This document shows, piece by piece, positions 53,780-63,778 of a stretch of 64,000 bases of DNA. A program made the translations under genes and the position numbers. The notes beneath the pieces are model-generated. The model saw nothing but the letters and a program-made list of their open reading frames with translations. It made no database searches and had not been told where the DNA came from. Numbering within the stretch: the stretch's first letter is position 1; each line of letters starts with the position of its first letter. Origin of the DNA: Rhizobium sp. SL42 (GTDB taxonomy: Bacteria > Pseudomonadota > Alphaproteobacteria > Rhizobiales > Rhizobiaceae); contig NZ_CP063397.1 of assembly GCF_021729845.1 (NCBI RefSeq), forward strand, positions 3,362,001 through 3,426,000, written 5' to 3'.

Positions 53780-54016
53780 TCAGTGCCTGTAGAGCACCAT
53801 GCCCCCGTGGTAGAGGATGTCGCTGCGGAATTCACCATCGGCGATAAAGCCGCTGTCGTCCCAATAGTTGATCTGGCTGCCGCGGATCTCGTAGCGCCCT
53901 TCATAGGCACGTTCGCGGCTGCCGCGACCCTCGATATAGCGCCCGCTCGGCAAAAGTTCGTGTCGAATGTGACCGTCTCCGGTGACCCACAATCCGACGT
54001 AAGGGTGATTGGCCAT
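53780..54016 (-). CDS. Atu4866-domain protein
   Basis: 78 aa, beta-rich, of the Atu4866 family first seen in Agrobacterium (HPYVGLWVTGDGHIRHELLP, YEGRYEIRGSQINYWDDSGF). The start at 54016 has AGGAG six bases upstream and gives just this domain. An in-frame ATG at 54145 would add a hydrophobic segment (LVMLIASLAFLAFFVL) ending in PVRA that looks like a signal or anchor; that form would be exported. Both are possible. Function unknown; an AraC regulator reads divergently. Confidence 0.82.
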   Translation of the reverse strand: MANHPYVGLWVTGDGHIRHELLPSGRYIEGRGSRERAYEGRYEIRGSQINYWDDSGFIADGEFRSDILYHGGMVLYRH

Positions 54017-54137
54017 GTCGTTCTCCTGAAGATCGATAAACTGATGCCGGTCCGCGCGAACCGGCATCAGGACAAAAAAGGCAAGAAATGCGAGTGAAGC
54101 GATCAGCATGACCAGCCCCGGTGTGGCATGCGGCAGA

Positions 54138-54275
54138 TCAGCCATTGAGGCCATGTCTCCGCTCGTCGGCATCACGCCGCTCGGCGTAACCGTTCTTGAT
54201 CGAGGCAAACATCTGTCGGGTTCCCGACAGTGTCCAGCGAAATGGGCTTTCCAGCAGGTATTGAAGAGCAGTCAT
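54138..54275 (-). CDS. Small 45-aa protein, unknown
   Basis: Encodes MTALQYLLESPFRWTLSGTR then a basic and acidic tail (ERRDADERRHGLNG). It has a near-perfect ribosome site, AGGAGG, seven bases before the ATG at 54275. The stop overlaps or abuts the alternative starts of the Atu4866 gene, so both are likely one transcript. No hydrophobic core; no match recognised. Confidence 0.65.
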   Translation of the reverse strand: MTALQYLLESPFRWTLSGTRQMFASIKNGYAERRDADERRHGLNG

Positions 54276-54481
54276 GAAACATCCTCCTGGGATCTCGTCC
54301 CCACCGTCCATCGGCGGGTGAGCTCCATATGGGGAAGCAGAATGGCGAAGTGGTAGAACAGACGCCCGAAAGGATTGCACAATCCTCCGAATTGCATAAT
54401 GCTCCAATTGGCAGAAAACGTGCCAGTCCCTAACTACGCACTGGAAGCGCCCGGAAGCAGGGACCTCGGAGTACAGATACG

Positions 54482-55384
54482 ATGACAACATCGACCGCAT
54501 TGCGGGACCTGATTGCACGACACGCCAGCGAAGAAGGACTGCAGGCAACTGCCGTGCCGCGCCTGACGCTGATCCGCGCCAGCCAGCCGAGCGAGCCGTG
54601 GCATGGCGTGCACAAGCCGGCCATCTGCATCATAGCGCAAGGACGCAAACAGCTTAAAGTCTGCGAAAATCTGCTGGAATACGGCGCAGGTCACCATCTC
54701 GTCGTCTCGCTGGACCTGCCGGTGATTGGCAATGTCTGCGAGGCAACCTTCGAAGAGCCGTATCTCTGCATGCGGCTCGACCTCGACCTTGCCCTGCTCG
54801 GCACTCTGGTTCTGGAAATGAATGCGCCGATCGCCCAGACCACGCCTCCCTGCAAGCCTCTGAGCGTGGCCGAAACCCCGGCCGCCTTGCACGATGCAGC
54901 GGTTCGCCTGATAGCTTTGCTGGACCGCCCGCAGGATATTCCGTTCCTCGCGCCTCTCGTAGAGCGCGAGCTCCTCTATCTGCTGCTGCGCGGCGAGCAT
55001 GCCGGCCTGCTGCACCAGATGCTGACCCCGAACCACCGGCTACAGAACGTCAATCGCGCGATCAACTGGATCCGCAACAACTTTCACAGACCTTTCTCGA
55101 TCGAGGCCTTGGCGATGGAAGCGAGGATGAGCAGTTCGTCGCTACACGAGCATTTCCGCGCCATGACCAACATGAGCCCGCTGCAATACCAGAAGCAATT
55201 GCGACTGCAGGAGGGGCGCAGGCTAATCCTGACCGAAGCCATGGATGCGGCAACGGCCGGCCGCAGGGTCGGCTATGACAGTCCGTCGCAATTCAGCCGC
55301 GAGTACCGCCGGCAGTTCGGCGCGCCGCCGCTCGCCGATGTCAACCGGTTGAAAAACCAGCCGGATCAATTGGCCGAGGCCTGA
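54482..55384 (+). CDS. AraC-family transcriptional regulator
   Basis: 300 aa. N-terminal cupin-like AraC-N domain (about 20-175; KPAICIIAQGRKQLKVCENL) and C-terminal pair of helix-turn-helix motifs (about 195-290; RPFSIEALAMEARMSSSSLH, GYDSPSQFSREYRRQFG). Similar regulators control oxidoreductase or detoxification genes next to them. It is divergent from the small-ORF/Atu4866 unit with 206 bases between, so it probably controls that unit. Confidence 0.9.
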   Translation: MTTSTALRDLIARHASEEGLQATAVPRLTLIRASQPSEPWHGVHKPAICIIAQGRKQLKVCENLLEYGAGHHLVVSLDLPVIGNVCEATFEEPYLCMRLDLDLALLGTLVLEMNAPIAQTTPPCKPLSVAETPAALHDAAVRLIALLDRPQDIPFLAPLVERELLYLLLRGEHAGLLHQMLTPNHRLQNVNRAINWIRNNFHRPFSIEALAMEARMSSSSLHEHFRAMTNMSPLQYQKQLRLQEGRRLILTEAMDAATAGRRVGYDSPSQFSREYRRQFGAPPLADVNRLKNQPDQLAEA

Positions 55385-55411
55385 CCCCAGCCCAGAGCCC
55401 CAGTACAGAAG

Positions 55412-57073
55412 TCAGATCTTGGCGCAAAAACCATCCAATGCGCCAAGAATGACCGAACCGTCCTTGACCCTCCCCTCCATGCCCGGAAGGTCCAAGACCT
55501 GCTTCACGCTCAGATGCTCCGGCAGCGAGATCTCCTGCGGGCCGCGGCGCAGATTGAAGACGAACAGCAGACGTTCGTCGCCCTTGGAACGGGTGAATGC
55601 CAGCACATCCTCATTGGTGGCCAGAAAATGCATGTCGCCATCAGCAAGAGCGGCATGGGATTTGCGAAACGTGAGTGTCGCCCGGTAGTGCGTCAGAACC
55701 GAGTCCGGGTCATTCTCCTGCGCGCCGACTGAAAGGGATTGATGCTCGACAGATACCGGCAACCACGGCTTCACTGAAGTGAAGCCTGCCTGCTTCTTCG
55801 CCTTGTCCCAGACCATCGGCGTGCGGCATCCGTCGCGCCCCTTAAATGCCGGCCAAAACCGGATGCCGTAGGGGTCGCGCAGATCCTCGAACTGCAGTTC
55901 CGCTTCCGGCAGGCCCAGTTCCTCACCTTGGTAAAGGCAGACCGAACCGCGCAGCGTCGACAGCACGCTGATCGCAAGCTTGGCAACCGCAGCCCGTTCG
56001 TCGGCATTCTGCATGAATCGACTGACATGCCGGTTCACGTCATGGTTTGAAAATGCCCAGCACACCCAGCCATCAGCCACCTGGCTCTGGAACGACTGCA
56101 CGCAGTGGCGGATATGCGACGGAGTAAAATCGGGGCCGAGCAGATCGAAGGTGTAGCACATATGCAGCTTGTCGCCGCCGGCGGTATAGGCCGCCACGGT
56201 TTTCAGCGACCGTGCGCCATCGCCGACTTCGCCAACGGTCGTTCGACCTTCATACTGGTCCAGAAGTGCCCGGAAACGCTTGAGGAATTCAATATTCTCC
56301 GGTTGCGTCTTGTCGTAAAGATGGCTCTGCATGCCATAGGGGTTGACATCGGGCGCATCCAGCCCCGCCTCATCGCTATCGGGCGCATGCGGCGGGTTGT
56401 CGCGCAACTCCTTGTCGTGGAAGTAGTAGTTCACCGTATCGAGCCGAAATCCGTCGACGCCCCGATCGAGCCAGAACTTCACCGTTTCCAGAAGCGCCTT
56501 CTGCACTTCCTTGTTGTGGAAATTGAGGTCGGGTTGGGAACCAAGGAAGTTGTGCATGAAATATTGCTTGCGGACACCATCCCACTCCCATGCCGGTCCA
56601 CCGAAAACGGAAAGCCAGTTGTTCGGCGCCGTGCCATCCGGTTTTGCCGCAGCCCAGACATACCAATCTGCTTTTGGATTGTCGCGGCTGGCTCTGCTCT
56701 CCTTGAACCACGGATGCTGGTCGGATGTGTGGGAGATCACCTGGTCGATCATCACCTTCAGCCCCAGCCGATGCGCCTCCTTCATCATCGCGTCGAAATC
56801 GGCCAGCGTTCCGAACATCGGGTCGACATCGCAGTAGTCCGACACGTCATAACCCATGTCCGCCATCGGCGAGGTGAAGAAGGGCGACAGCCAGATCGCA
56901 TCGACACCGAGCGAAGCGATATAGGGCAGCCGCTCCGTGATGCCCTTGATGTCACCGATGCCGTCGCCATTGGTATCCTGGAAGGAACGCGGATAGACCT
57001 GATAGATCACCGCCCCGCGCCACCAGTCCTGATTGGTTGCCGTGGCTGCAGTCTTGGAGGTGGTCTTGGTCAT
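55412..57073 (-). CDS. aglA: GH13 alpha-glucosidase
   Basis: 553-aa cytoplasmic alpha-glucosidase of family GH13 that splits sucrose, maltose or isomaltose-type linkages. Catalytic blocks: VIYQVYPRSFQDTNGDGIGD (start), GLKVMIDQVISHTSD, GFRLDTVNYY (Asp nucleophile), TTVGEVGDG (Glu acid), FSNHDVNR. Closest remembered relatives are AglA of rhizobial aglEFGAK operons, but the transporter genes are not beside it here. ATG at 57073 after AGAAGG; the open frame upstream of it is antisense to the glycosyltransferase and not real. A palindrome GCTCAC-TATAG-GTGAGC lies just upstream (57116-57132). Confidence 0.9.
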   Translation of the reverse strand: MTKTTSKTAATATNQDWWRGAVIYQVYPRSFQDTNGDGIGDIKGITERLPYIASLGVDAIWLSPFFTSPMADMGYDVSDYCDVDPMFGTLADFDAMMKEAHRLGLKVMIDQVISHTSDQHPWFKESRASRDNPKADWYVWAAAKPDGTAPNNWLSVFGGPAWEWDGVRKQYFMHNFLGSQPDLNFHNKEVQKALLETVKFWLDRGVDGFRLDTVNYYFHDKELRDNPPHAPDSDEAGLDAPDVNPYGMQSHLYDKTQPENIEFLKRFRALLDQYEGRTTVGEVGDGARSLKTVAAYTAGGDKLHMCYTFDLLGPDFTPSHIRHCVQSFQSQVADGWVCWAFSNHDVNRHVSRFMQNADERAAVAKLAISVLSTLRGSVCLYQGEELGLPEAELQFEDLRDPYGIRFWPAFKGRDGCRTPMVWDKAKKQAGFTSVKPWLPVSVEHQSLSVGAQENDPDSVLTHYRATLTFRKSHAALADGDMHFLATNEDVLAFTRSKGDERLLFVFNLRRGPQEISLPEHLSVKQVLDLPGMEGRVKDGSVILGALDGFCAKI

Positions 57074-57115
57074 GGAACAATCCTTCTGGCGGGAATCAGC
57101 GGCCGATGGCGGTCG

Positions 57116-57132
57116 GCTCACTATAGGTGAGC
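57116..57132. promoter_or_regulatory. Palindrome in the aglA/glycosyltransferase promoter region
   Basis: GCTCAC-TATAG-GTGAGC, 43 bases upstream of the alpha-glucosidase ATG in a 200-base divergent gap. It has the shape of an operator; the cognate regulator is not in the window. Confidence 0.45.
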
Positions 57133-57274
57133 ATATCGGCTGCGCGAGCGACAATTCGGCAGTCCCGTAAAGACTGACATCAGGCTGTAATGTTCCACCG
57201 CCATATCGTTTGCAGGAAAAACTTGCAGGAATCGCTCCAACCCCGTGATGCGATTCCGGAAAATGCGATCCGCC

Positions 57275-58351
57275 ATGCCGAGACTGACCATCGTCACCGA
57301 TGCCTGGCACCCGCAGGTGAACGGCGTGGTGCGCTCGATCGAAAATACCAATCGTGAACTTGTCAAGATGGGCGTCACCGTTAGCATGGTCACGCCCGAG
57401 CCGTTCTCGAGCGTCCCCATGCCGACCTACCCGGAAATCCGTCTGTCGCTCGCCACGCCGGGACAGGTGGGGCGGATGATAAAGAGCCAGCAGCCGGACT
57501 ATGTGCATATCGCGACCGAGGGCCCGCTCGGCTTGATGGCCCGGCATTGGTGCATCCGTAATAAGCAGCCGTTTTCCACCAGCTACCACACCCGTTTTCC
57601 GGAATATGTCGCGGCCCGACTGCCGATCCGCGCATCCTGGCTCTATGCCTATGTGCGCTGGTTCCACAATCGCGGCGGCGCCTGCATGGTGGCAACCGAA
57701 AGTCTGCGGCGGGAACTTGTGGGCCTTGGCGTAAAAAACCTCTGCCTGTGGAGCCGCGGCATCGACACCCGGAACTTCCATCCGCGCCTGAAAAGCGAAA
57801 AGCCGTTCGGCCTGCCCCGCCCGATCTTCATGACAGTCGGTCGGGTCGCGGTGGAGAAAAACCTCTCGGCCTTCCTCGATCTCGATCTGCCCGGTTCGAA
57901 AGTGGTGGTCGGCGATGGTCCAGCCCGCGCCGAATTGCAGGCCCGTTATCCGGATGTGCATTTCACCGGCGTCAAGCATGGCGACGACCTCGCCCGCGCC
58001 TATGCCGAGGCGGACGTCTTCGTCTTCCCTTCGAAAACGGATACTTTCGGCAACACGATCCTCGAAGCGCTGGCATCCGGTGTTCCGGTCGCAGCCTATC
58101 CAGTGACGGGTCCCGTCGACATCATTCCGCAAGGCTCGACAGCCGGCGCCCTCGACGATGATCTGCTGGTTGCCTGCCTCAGCGCCTTGCAGGCGTCACC
58201 GGAGGCAGCCCGGGCACTGGCTGAAACCTATTCCTGGCAGGCGGCAACGGAACAGTTCTTCGACAATGTCGTGGAAGCTAGAACGCAGAGGCGCAAACGC
58301 GGCCTGCGGCAACGGCTCGGCACAAGATCTGCCGATGCCGATGCCGTCTAG
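57275..58351 (+). CDS. GT4-family glycosyltransferase
   Basis: 358 aa, GT-B fold retaining glycosyltransferase. N-terminal acceptor domain opens with LTIVTDAWHPQVNGVVRSIE, typical of lipid or mannosyl transferases; donor domain has FMTVGRVAVEKNLSAFLDL at about residue 185 and VFVFPSKTDTFGNTILEALA at about 250, with the catalytic E of the EX7E motif. Possible products are glycolipids (Agrobacterium has a related glucuronosyltransferase). The start is unsure: 57275 agrees with relatives; ATG at 57248 is possible. Confidence 0.82.
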   Translation: MPRLTIVTDAWHPQVNGVVRSIENTNRELVKMGVTVSMVTPEPFSSVPMPTYPEIRLSLATPGQVGRMIKSQQPDYVHIATEGPLGLMARHWCIRNKQPFSTSYHTRFPEYVAARLPIRASWLYAYVRWFHNRGGACMVATESLRRELVGLGVKNLCLWSRGIDTRNFHPRLKSEKPFGLPRPIFMTVGRVAVEKNLSAFLDLDLPGSKVVVGDGPARAELQARYPDVHFTGVKHGDDLARAYAEADVFVFPSKTDTFGNTILEALASGVPVAAYPVTGPVDIIPQGSTAGALDDDLLVACLSALQASPEAARALAETYSWQAATEQFFDNVVEARTQRRKRGLRQRLGTRSADADAV

Positions 58352-58360
58352 CAAGCGCGG

Positions 58361-59779
58361 TTAGCGCCTTCTCTTGCGATTTTCGAACGGGTTGTCGCTC
58401 GCCTTGAAATGGATGCGGATCGGAACGCCCGGCATCTCGAAATCATTTCGCAGTCCGTTCGTCAGGTAGCGGATATAGCTTTCCGGAACAGCTTCCGGCC
58501 GCGTGCACGAAATCATGAATGCCGGCGGGCGAGCCTTGATCTGCGTCATGTATTTCAGCTTCAGACGGCGCCCGGAGACGGCCGGTGGCGGATGCTGGAT
58601 CTGCTGGCTGTCGAGCCAGCGATTGAGCCTGGCTGTCGAAATGCGGCGGTTCCACACGCGGTCGGTATCGATCACCGCCTGCATCAGCTTGTCGAGGCCA
58701 TAGCCGGTCTGGCCGGACATGGGAACCGCACGGATACCGCGCGCCTGCGGCAAGAGACGCTCGGTCTTTTCGCGCAGGTCTGCCAGAAACGCCTGCGGAT
58801 CCTCGACGAGGTCCCATTTGTTGAAGGCGAGAACCGCAGCGCGGCCTTCGCGGATCACAAGATCCACCAGCTGCAGATCCTGCTTTTCGAACGGAATGGT
58901 CGAATCGAAGACGATCACGACGGTTTCGGCAAAGCGGATCGAGCGCAGCGAATCCGCCACGGAAAGCTTCTCGAGCTTCTCCTGGACGCGCGCCTTCTTG
59001 CGCATGCCGGCGGTGTCGAACATCTTGATCATCCGGCCGCGCCAGTCCCACTCGACCGAGATGCTGTCGCGGGTAATGCCGGCTTCCGGTCCCGTCAAAA
59101 GACGGTCTTCGCCGAGGAAACGGTTGATCAGTGTCGACTTTCCGGCATTGGGGCGACCGATGATCGCCACGCGCAGCGGCTTGCTGTCGTCGTATTCCGG
59201 CTCGTAGTCTTCGTCGAATTCCTCGTCGTCGCGAAGGTCGACATCGGTTTCCGGCTCTTCGATCTCTTCCGGGAAGGCCACGTCCTCGCCGATTGCCTCG
59301 ACGATGGCATCGCGCAGATCGATCATGCCCTGGCCATGTTCGGCCGAGATCGGAACCGGTTCGCCAAGCCCGAGCGTATAGGCGTCATAGAAACCGCCGT
59401 CGGAACCCTTGGCTTCCGACTTGTTGGCCACCAGAACCACCGGCTTGCCACGACGACGCAGCAGTTCGCCAAATGTCTTGTCGAGCGGCGTCAGGCCGTA
59501 CTTGGCATCGACCACGAACAGCGTCAGATCCGCATCGTCGATCGCCATTTCGGTCTGGGCGCGCATGCGGCCTTCGAGCGTATCGGGACCAGTCTCTTCC
59601 AGACCGGCGGTATCGATGATGGTGAAACGCAGGTCCACGAGCTTGGCATCGCCCGGACGCCGGTCGCGCGTGACCCCCGGCGTGTCATCGACAAGCGCCA
59701 GCTTCTTGCCAACCAGACGGTTGAACAGCGTCGACTTGCCGACATTCGGGCGCCCGACGATGGCGACGGTGAAACTCAT
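58361..59779 (-). CDS. der: Ribosome biogenesis GTPase Der (EngA)
   Basis: Essential two-GTPase-domain protein for 50S assembly, 472 aa. G1 motifs GRPNVGKST (residue 8) and GRPNAGKST (about 210), G3 DTAGLEE and DTAGMRK, G4 NKSE (about 117) and NKWD (about 325), then a KH-like C-terminal domain ending FENRKRRR. An acidic linker ([20 protein letters not shown]) joins the two G domains. The start at 59779 with AAGGACGAAG upstream yields [12 protein letters not shown] as in relatives. Ends ten bases from the convergent glycosyltransferase gene. Confidence 0.96.
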   Translation of the reverse strand: MSFTVAIVGRPNVGKSTLFNRLVGKKLALVDDTPGVTRDRRPGDAKLVDLRFTIIDTAGLEETGPDTLEGRMRAQTEMAIDDADLTLFVVDAKYGLTPLDKTFGELLRRRGKPVVLVANKSEAKGSDGGFYDAYTLGLGEPVPISAEHGQGMIDLRDAIVEAIGEDVAFPEEIEEPETDVDLRDDEEFDEDYEPEYDDSKPLRVAIIGRPNAGKSTLINRFLGEDRLLTGPEAGITRDSISVEWDWRGRMIKMFDTAGMRKKARVQEKLEKLSVADSLRSIRFAETVVIVFDSTIPFEKQDLQLVDLVIREGRAAVLAFNKWDLVEDPQAFLADLREKTERLLPQARGIRAVPMSGQTGYGLDKLMQAVIDTDRVWNRRISTARLNRWLDSQQIQHPPPAVSGRRLKLKYMTQIKARPPAFMISCTRPEAVPESYIRYLTNGLRNDFEMPGVPIRIHFKASDNPFENRKRRR

Positions 59780-59817
59780 GAAACTTCGTCCTTCCGGGCG
59801 CATGCGCCCAAGCTGGC

Positions 59818-60489
59818 TTACGGCGCCTTGCCGGAAGCCGTGATGTTGTCGAGAAGCATCTGGGCGCGGTTCGCAACATTGCGCGGCGCCTCGGCATCCT
59901 CGGTGATCTGTTCGAACCATTCGCGGGCCCGGGTCATGTCGCCAGCCTTGTAAGCGGAAAGACCGAGCGCTTCGCGTGCGCCGTGGCGCAGGGCATTGGT
60001 CGGCGTTGCCATGGCTTCGACCTCAGCCGAAACCTGCTCATAAGTGCCGGCATCGACCAGCAGCCAGGCGGCACGGATCTTGGCCGTGTTGCGGATGATC
60101 TCCGGCACGGATGTATCCTGACTGATGGCCTGGAACGACGAAACCGCCGCAGCCTGGTCACCCTTCTGGCCGAGAACTGTTGCAGCCCGAAAACGGGCAA
60201 GCACGCCATAGGCGCCATAGCCATCCTGCTCGAGCGCCTTCAAGGCAGCTTCCGCCTCGTCATTCTTGCCCTGGTCCGCAAGGCTGAGCGCCGCCAGGAA
60301 CTTGTCGCCGGCATCCGAAGCCTGGGTCGAGTGCCAATGGTTCCACAGCCGGTGACCGGCTGTGCCGACAACGATCAGCACCGCGGCGGCGATGATGAAC
60401 CGGCTGTAGCGCTTCCAGGCATTGCGCACCTGGTCGGAGCGCAGCTCCTCGTTCACTTCGCGGATAAAGCTGTCGTTGTTGTCAACCAT
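59818..60489 (-). CDS. YfgM-like TPR membrane protein
   Basis: 223 aa. Cytoplasmic N-terminus, one transmembrane helix (about 30-50, [19 protein letters not shown]), then a periplasmic TPR-like helical domain ([20 protein letters not shown] onward). Domain order and position directly upstream of der match yfgM of other proteobacteria, a partner of the Sec translocon and chaperones. ATGs at 60495 and 60489 are both possible; I chose the second, six bases after GGGA. Confidence 0.85.
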   Translation of the reverse strand: MVDNNDSFIREVNEELRSDQVRNAWKRYSRFIIAAAVLIVVGTAGHRLWNHWHSTQASDAGDKFLAALSLADQGKNDEAEAALKALEQDGYGAYGVLARFRAATVLGQKGDQAAAVSSFQAISQDTSVPEIIRNTAKIRAAWLLVDAGTYEQVSAEVEAMATPTNALRHGAREALGLSAYKAGDMTRAREWFEQITEDAEAPRNVANRAQMLLDNITASGKAP

Positions 60490-60596
60490 ACTCATTCCCG
60501 GACACTGCCGGCCTTTCCATGCATTTCACTGCGTGAGCGGCCTTCTAACCGATTTTTGCCCGCTTGTAAGGGGAAAACCGTCAAAAGACTTCAGGC

Positions 60597-61175
60597 TCAC
60601 ATGGCAAGCGGTGCAACACCGATCAAGATCTCGTGCAGCCAGAAGGTGATCAGCGCCCAAAGCGCGATGCCGCCGACCACGGCATAGGCGTCGAACCTGA
60701 CCGACACGAATGCCTGAGGCACGATCTCGCCGGCCCGCAGACGGCGCTTGTAGTTGATCCGCAACACGACGCCCCAGGCGAGAAACGCGACAAACAGCAG
60801 CACCGAGCGAAGATCGCCGTTCGACAGCAGATGCGCCAGCGCCCAGATCTTTACCGCCAGCACCACCGGATGCTTGGTCTTCATGGCGATGTGACCGGCC
60901 GGCAGCAGGCCGGCAACCAGACAGATCGAGGCAAACAGCATCAGCGTGACGGTCAGATGGTTCATGCCCATCGGCGGGAACCACAGATTGACGATCGGTG
61001 CCGCCGCATAGCCCCAGACCAGCACGGCCAGCGAGCCGATGCTCAGGACCGAATGCAGCCCGCCCCATCCGCCGCGTCCCAGTTTTGCAATCATCGCCTG
61101 GCGAAAGCCCGGAACGACGACGCGGATCATGTGGACGCCTATGAACAGGATGATACCGAGAATCAGAAGCGTCAT
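60597..61175 (-). CDS. nnrU: NnrU-family membrane protein
   Basis: 192 aa with about five transmembrane helices. Shows the NnrU family pattern, with GIILFIGVHMIRVVVPGFRQ near the start and AGHIAMKTKHPVVLAVKIWA, then LAHLLSNGDL in the middle. Named for a gene needed in nitrate/nitrite reduction regulation of Rhodobacter, but family members occur in non-denitrifiers and no denitrification genes are here. ATG at 61175 after AAGG. Confidence 0.82.
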   Translation of the reverse strand: MTLLILGIILFIGVHMIRVVVPGFRQAMIAKLGRGGWGGLHSVLSIGSLAVLVWGYAAAPIVNLWFPPMGMNHLTVTLMLFASICLVAGLLPAGHIAMKTKHPVVLAVKIWALAHLLSNGDLRSVLLFVAFLAWGVVLRINYKRRLRAGEIVPQAFVSVRFDAYAVVGGIALWALITFWLHEILIGVAPLAM

Positions 61176-61301
61176 CTGCAAGAACCTTTCGATTGAGAAT
61201 GGCAAAGCCTTACTGGTCCGCGTGGTGAAATTCCAGTCCGTTCAAAGCTTCGCCGCATTTGGATGAAAGGACGCCTGCTTTGATTTTTGTCAGGCCAAAG
61301 C

Positions 61302-62336
61302 ATGTTGCGTTCGATGTTCGCCATTTCCCTTGCCCTCACCGCGACAACCGTCGCTGCCGAGCCGCATGGCCCTGCGACAATCGGCGCAGCACCGGACGTC
61401 AGCGAAAGCCAACAAAAGTCGAAGCAATTGCTGCTCATCTCCTTCGACGGCGCCCATGACAATCGGCTCTGGGAACGCAGCCGCGCCATCGCGAAGCGTT
61501 CCAATGCCCGCTTCACCTATTTTCTCTCCTGCACCACGCTGATCCCTCGCGAGCGTTCGAGTACCTACAAGGGACCAGGCAAGAAGGCCGGCCGATCCAA
61601 TATCGGCTTTGCCCCCACTGTCGCCGATGTGACGGCGCGGCTCGACAATGTCTGGAGCGCCCACCTCGAAGGCCACGAGATCGCCAACCATACCTGCGGC
61701 CATTTCGACGGTAAGGACTGGTCCAAACAGGACTGGCTGACCGAAATGACATCCTTCGACCGCGTCCTCGCCAACGCCTGGAAGGACAACGGTCTTGCCG
61801 ATCGGGAACCCGCGGCATGGGCGGAGTTTGTCGCCACGGGTATCGTTGGTTTTCGCGCGCCCTATCTCTCGGCGCCCAACAGCCTTTACGACGCCGAACG
61901 GGACCATGGCTTCCGCTATGACGCCAGTCCTGTAACACGCGATCCGCTGCTGCCCACGCTCGAAGGAGAGGTGACACGTTTTGGACTGCCACTGATCCCT
62001 GAAGGTCCCCGGCAGCGCCGCATCGTAGCCATGGACTACAATCTCTTCATCCGCCATTCCGCTGGCATCGATCATCCGAGCAAGGCAGCCGAATTTGAGG
62101 CGCGCAGCTATGACGCCTTCCGCGCCGCTTTCGACCGACAGTATAATGGCGACCGTATCCCCTTGCAGATCGGCCTGCATTTCGTCGAGATGAACGGCGG
62201 CGCCTACTGGGCCGCCATGGAGCGCCTTGTCGGCGAGGTCTGCAACAAGCCGGACGTTGCCTGCGTCACCTATTCCGAAGCCATCGACATGCTGCAAAAG
62301 CAAAGTGGCCGGGAACCGGCCACTTCGTCATTCTGA
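61302..62336 (+). CDS. Exported polysaccharide deacetylase-like protein
   Basis: 344 aa with signal peptide (cleavage near VAAEP, residue 20). NodB-like homology: first block LLLISFDGAHDN, second HTCGH (H-x3-H metal ligands), third GFRAPYLS. The usual TFDDG is SFDGA, so the second Asp, a metal ligand in most members, is absent; the later HD might compensate. Probable target is an extracellular or cell-wall polysaccharide. ATG at 61302 after AGG; the TTG at 61287 is an alternative. Confidence 0.82.
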   Translation: MLRSMFAISLALTATTVAAEPHGPATIGAAPDVSESQQKSKQLLLISFDGAHDNRLWERSRAIAKRSNARFTYFLSCTTLIPRERSSTYKGPGKKAGRSNIGFAPTVADVTARLDNVWSAHLEGHEIANHTCGHFDGKDWSKQDWLTEMTSFDRVLANAWKDNGLADREPAAWAEFVATGIVGFRAPYLSAPNSLYDAERDHGFRYDASPVTRDPLLPTLEGEVTRFGLPLIPEGPRQRRIVAMDYNLFIRHSAGIDHPSKAAEFEARSYDAFRAAFDRQYNGDRIPLQIGLHFVEMNGGAYWAAMERLVGEVCNKPDVACVTYSEAIDMLQKQSGREPATSSF

Positions 62337-62359
62337 AACGCAGATTGCGTGTCTGGCGA

Positions 62360-62379
62360 CCGTCCCCGATCAGGGACGG
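62360..62379. terminator. Hairpin at the convergent end of deacetylase and bacA
   Basis: CCGTCCC-CGATCA-GGGACGG; the bacA stop codon falls inside the stem. No U-run. May slow converging polymerases. Confidence 0.5.
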
Positions 62380-63647
62380 TTCGCACCCATCTCGCCCTCG
62401 TCGGCTTCCCGCTCCAGATACCGTTGGTCGATTTCCGGCAACGGCTCGTTGTCGATCGCCGCTTCGAAGGCACGCAGACGCTTGTGGATCGAAAGCAACT
62501 CGACGATCGTCGGCCAGACATTGACCAGATACTGGAACGAGTTCGACACCTGTCCGAAGGCCGTGGCGATCTGCTGATAGATACCATAGGTGATCTTCAC
62601 CGCCACGATGGTCGGAACCAGCATGAAGATCAGGAACAGCGCGTCGGCCTGACCGTAGAAGGAACGCGCCAGGTTGAAGTAGGTGTAGTGGAAATAGAGC
62701 CGGAAATAGTTTTTCCGGACATTCGAGAACAACTCCGCGATGGTCAGCGGCTGGGCCCGATTTGCGTTGTCCTCGCCGTAGACGAGTTCCTTGCGGTACG
62801 CCGCCTCGACCCGCTGGTTGCGGAATTCAAGGCCCGGAAGCTTGATACCGACGAGCGCCAGAAGCGCCGTGCCGAACACCGACCAGATCAAGGCGAGCCA
62901 GAACAGGCTGTGCGGAACCGCGCCGATGATCGGCAACTCGGTGACGTAGCTGGACAGCACGAAGAGGATCGGCAGGAAGGCGATGAGGTTCATCACCGCA
63001 TCGATCAGGCTGACGCCGAGGCCCTCGAAGGTCGAGGCAAAACGCATCGTATCCTCCTGGACACGCTGCGAGGCACCTTCGATGTGACGCAACTTCTGCC
63101 ATTTCGACATGTAGTATTCGTTCATCGCCGTGCGCCAGCGGAAGATGTAGTGGCTGACAAAGAAGCGGACGATGACGAAAACGAAGACGTTCAGGAAGGC
63201 GATGCTCCAGAACGTGATCATCAGGCTGTAGAAGTCCCCGGTCGTGATACCCGGCTTACCCTGCAGCGCATTCTGCAGAAGGTCGCCGAAGGGCCGCCGC
63301 CAGTTGTTCAGCAGAACCGAGACCTGCACGTCGAAATAGGTGGCGAAGATGATGAACATCGTGCCCCAGATCGACCAGAACCGCCATGGATGGTCCTTGG
63401 CATAGAACTGCCAGAACAGGCCGAAGGCAACCGACCAGACCGCAGCATAGATGTAGAACCACAAATAGGAGTTCGTCAGGAAGAAGCTGAGGTTGATGAT
63501 CGGCTCGGCATCGGCCGGCGGAGGCGGAAGGCCTACGGCTGCGCCCATCTGCTCGCCGAAAAAATACCAGACGAGAACAGAAAGAAGGGTCCAGACAACG
63601 AAGGAGGAGAAGAATAGCTTGGGCTTCGGGAAGAAGGATTGAAACAC
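62370..63647 (-). CDS. bacA: Peptide transporter BacA/SbmA
   Basis: 425-aa inner-membrane protein of the SbmA/BacA family that imports proline-rich and nodule-specific cysteine-rich peptides and affects very-long-chain fatty acids of lipid A. It opens [15 protein letters not shown], as in S. meliloti BacA, and has seven or eight transmembrane segments. [13 protein letters not shown] and [20 protein letters not shown] are conserved family loops. It is needed for bacteroid survival in legume nodules and for persistence of animal pathogens. The start is GTG at 63647. Confidence 0.93.
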   Translation of the reverse strand: MFQSFFPKPKLFFSSFVVWTLLSVLVWYFFGEQMGAAVGLPPPPADAEPIINLSFFLTNSYLWFYIYAAVWSVAFGLFWQFYAKDHPWRFWSIWGTMFIIFATYFDVQVSVLLNNWRRPFGDLLQNALQGKPGITTGDFYSLMITFWSIAFLNVFVFVIVRFFVSHYIFRWRTAMNEYYMSKWQKLRHIEGASQRVQEDTMRFASTFEGLGVSLIDAVMNLIAFLPILFVLSSYVTELPIIGAVPHSLFWLALIWSVFGTALLALVGIKLPGLEFRNQRVEAAYRKELVYGEDNANRAQPLTIAELFSNVRKNYFRLYFHYTYFNLARSFYGQADALFLIFMLVPTIVAVKITYGIYQQIATAFGQVSNSFQYLVNVWPTIVELLSIHKRLRAFEAAIDNEPLPEIDQRYLEREADEGEMGANRP

Positions 63648-63778
63648 GGAAGGCTGCTTTCGTGAGGTGTCGGGACAGACTTGGAGGTGCGCCGAACCTA
63701 GGGCAGAACCTCAACACCAGCAATGCCATCGCCTAAATGTGGCGGAATTACCCGCAGCTATTCACAGTTACCAAACCT

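Noticed and set aside
57074..58132. N-terminal extension of the alpha-glucosidase frame
   Set aside because: It runs antisense through the glycosyltransferase gene; the GH13 fold starts at 57073, where a ribosome site is present.
58409..59953. Plus-strand open frame of 514 codons
   Set aside because: Antisense to der, whose two GTPase domains are certain.
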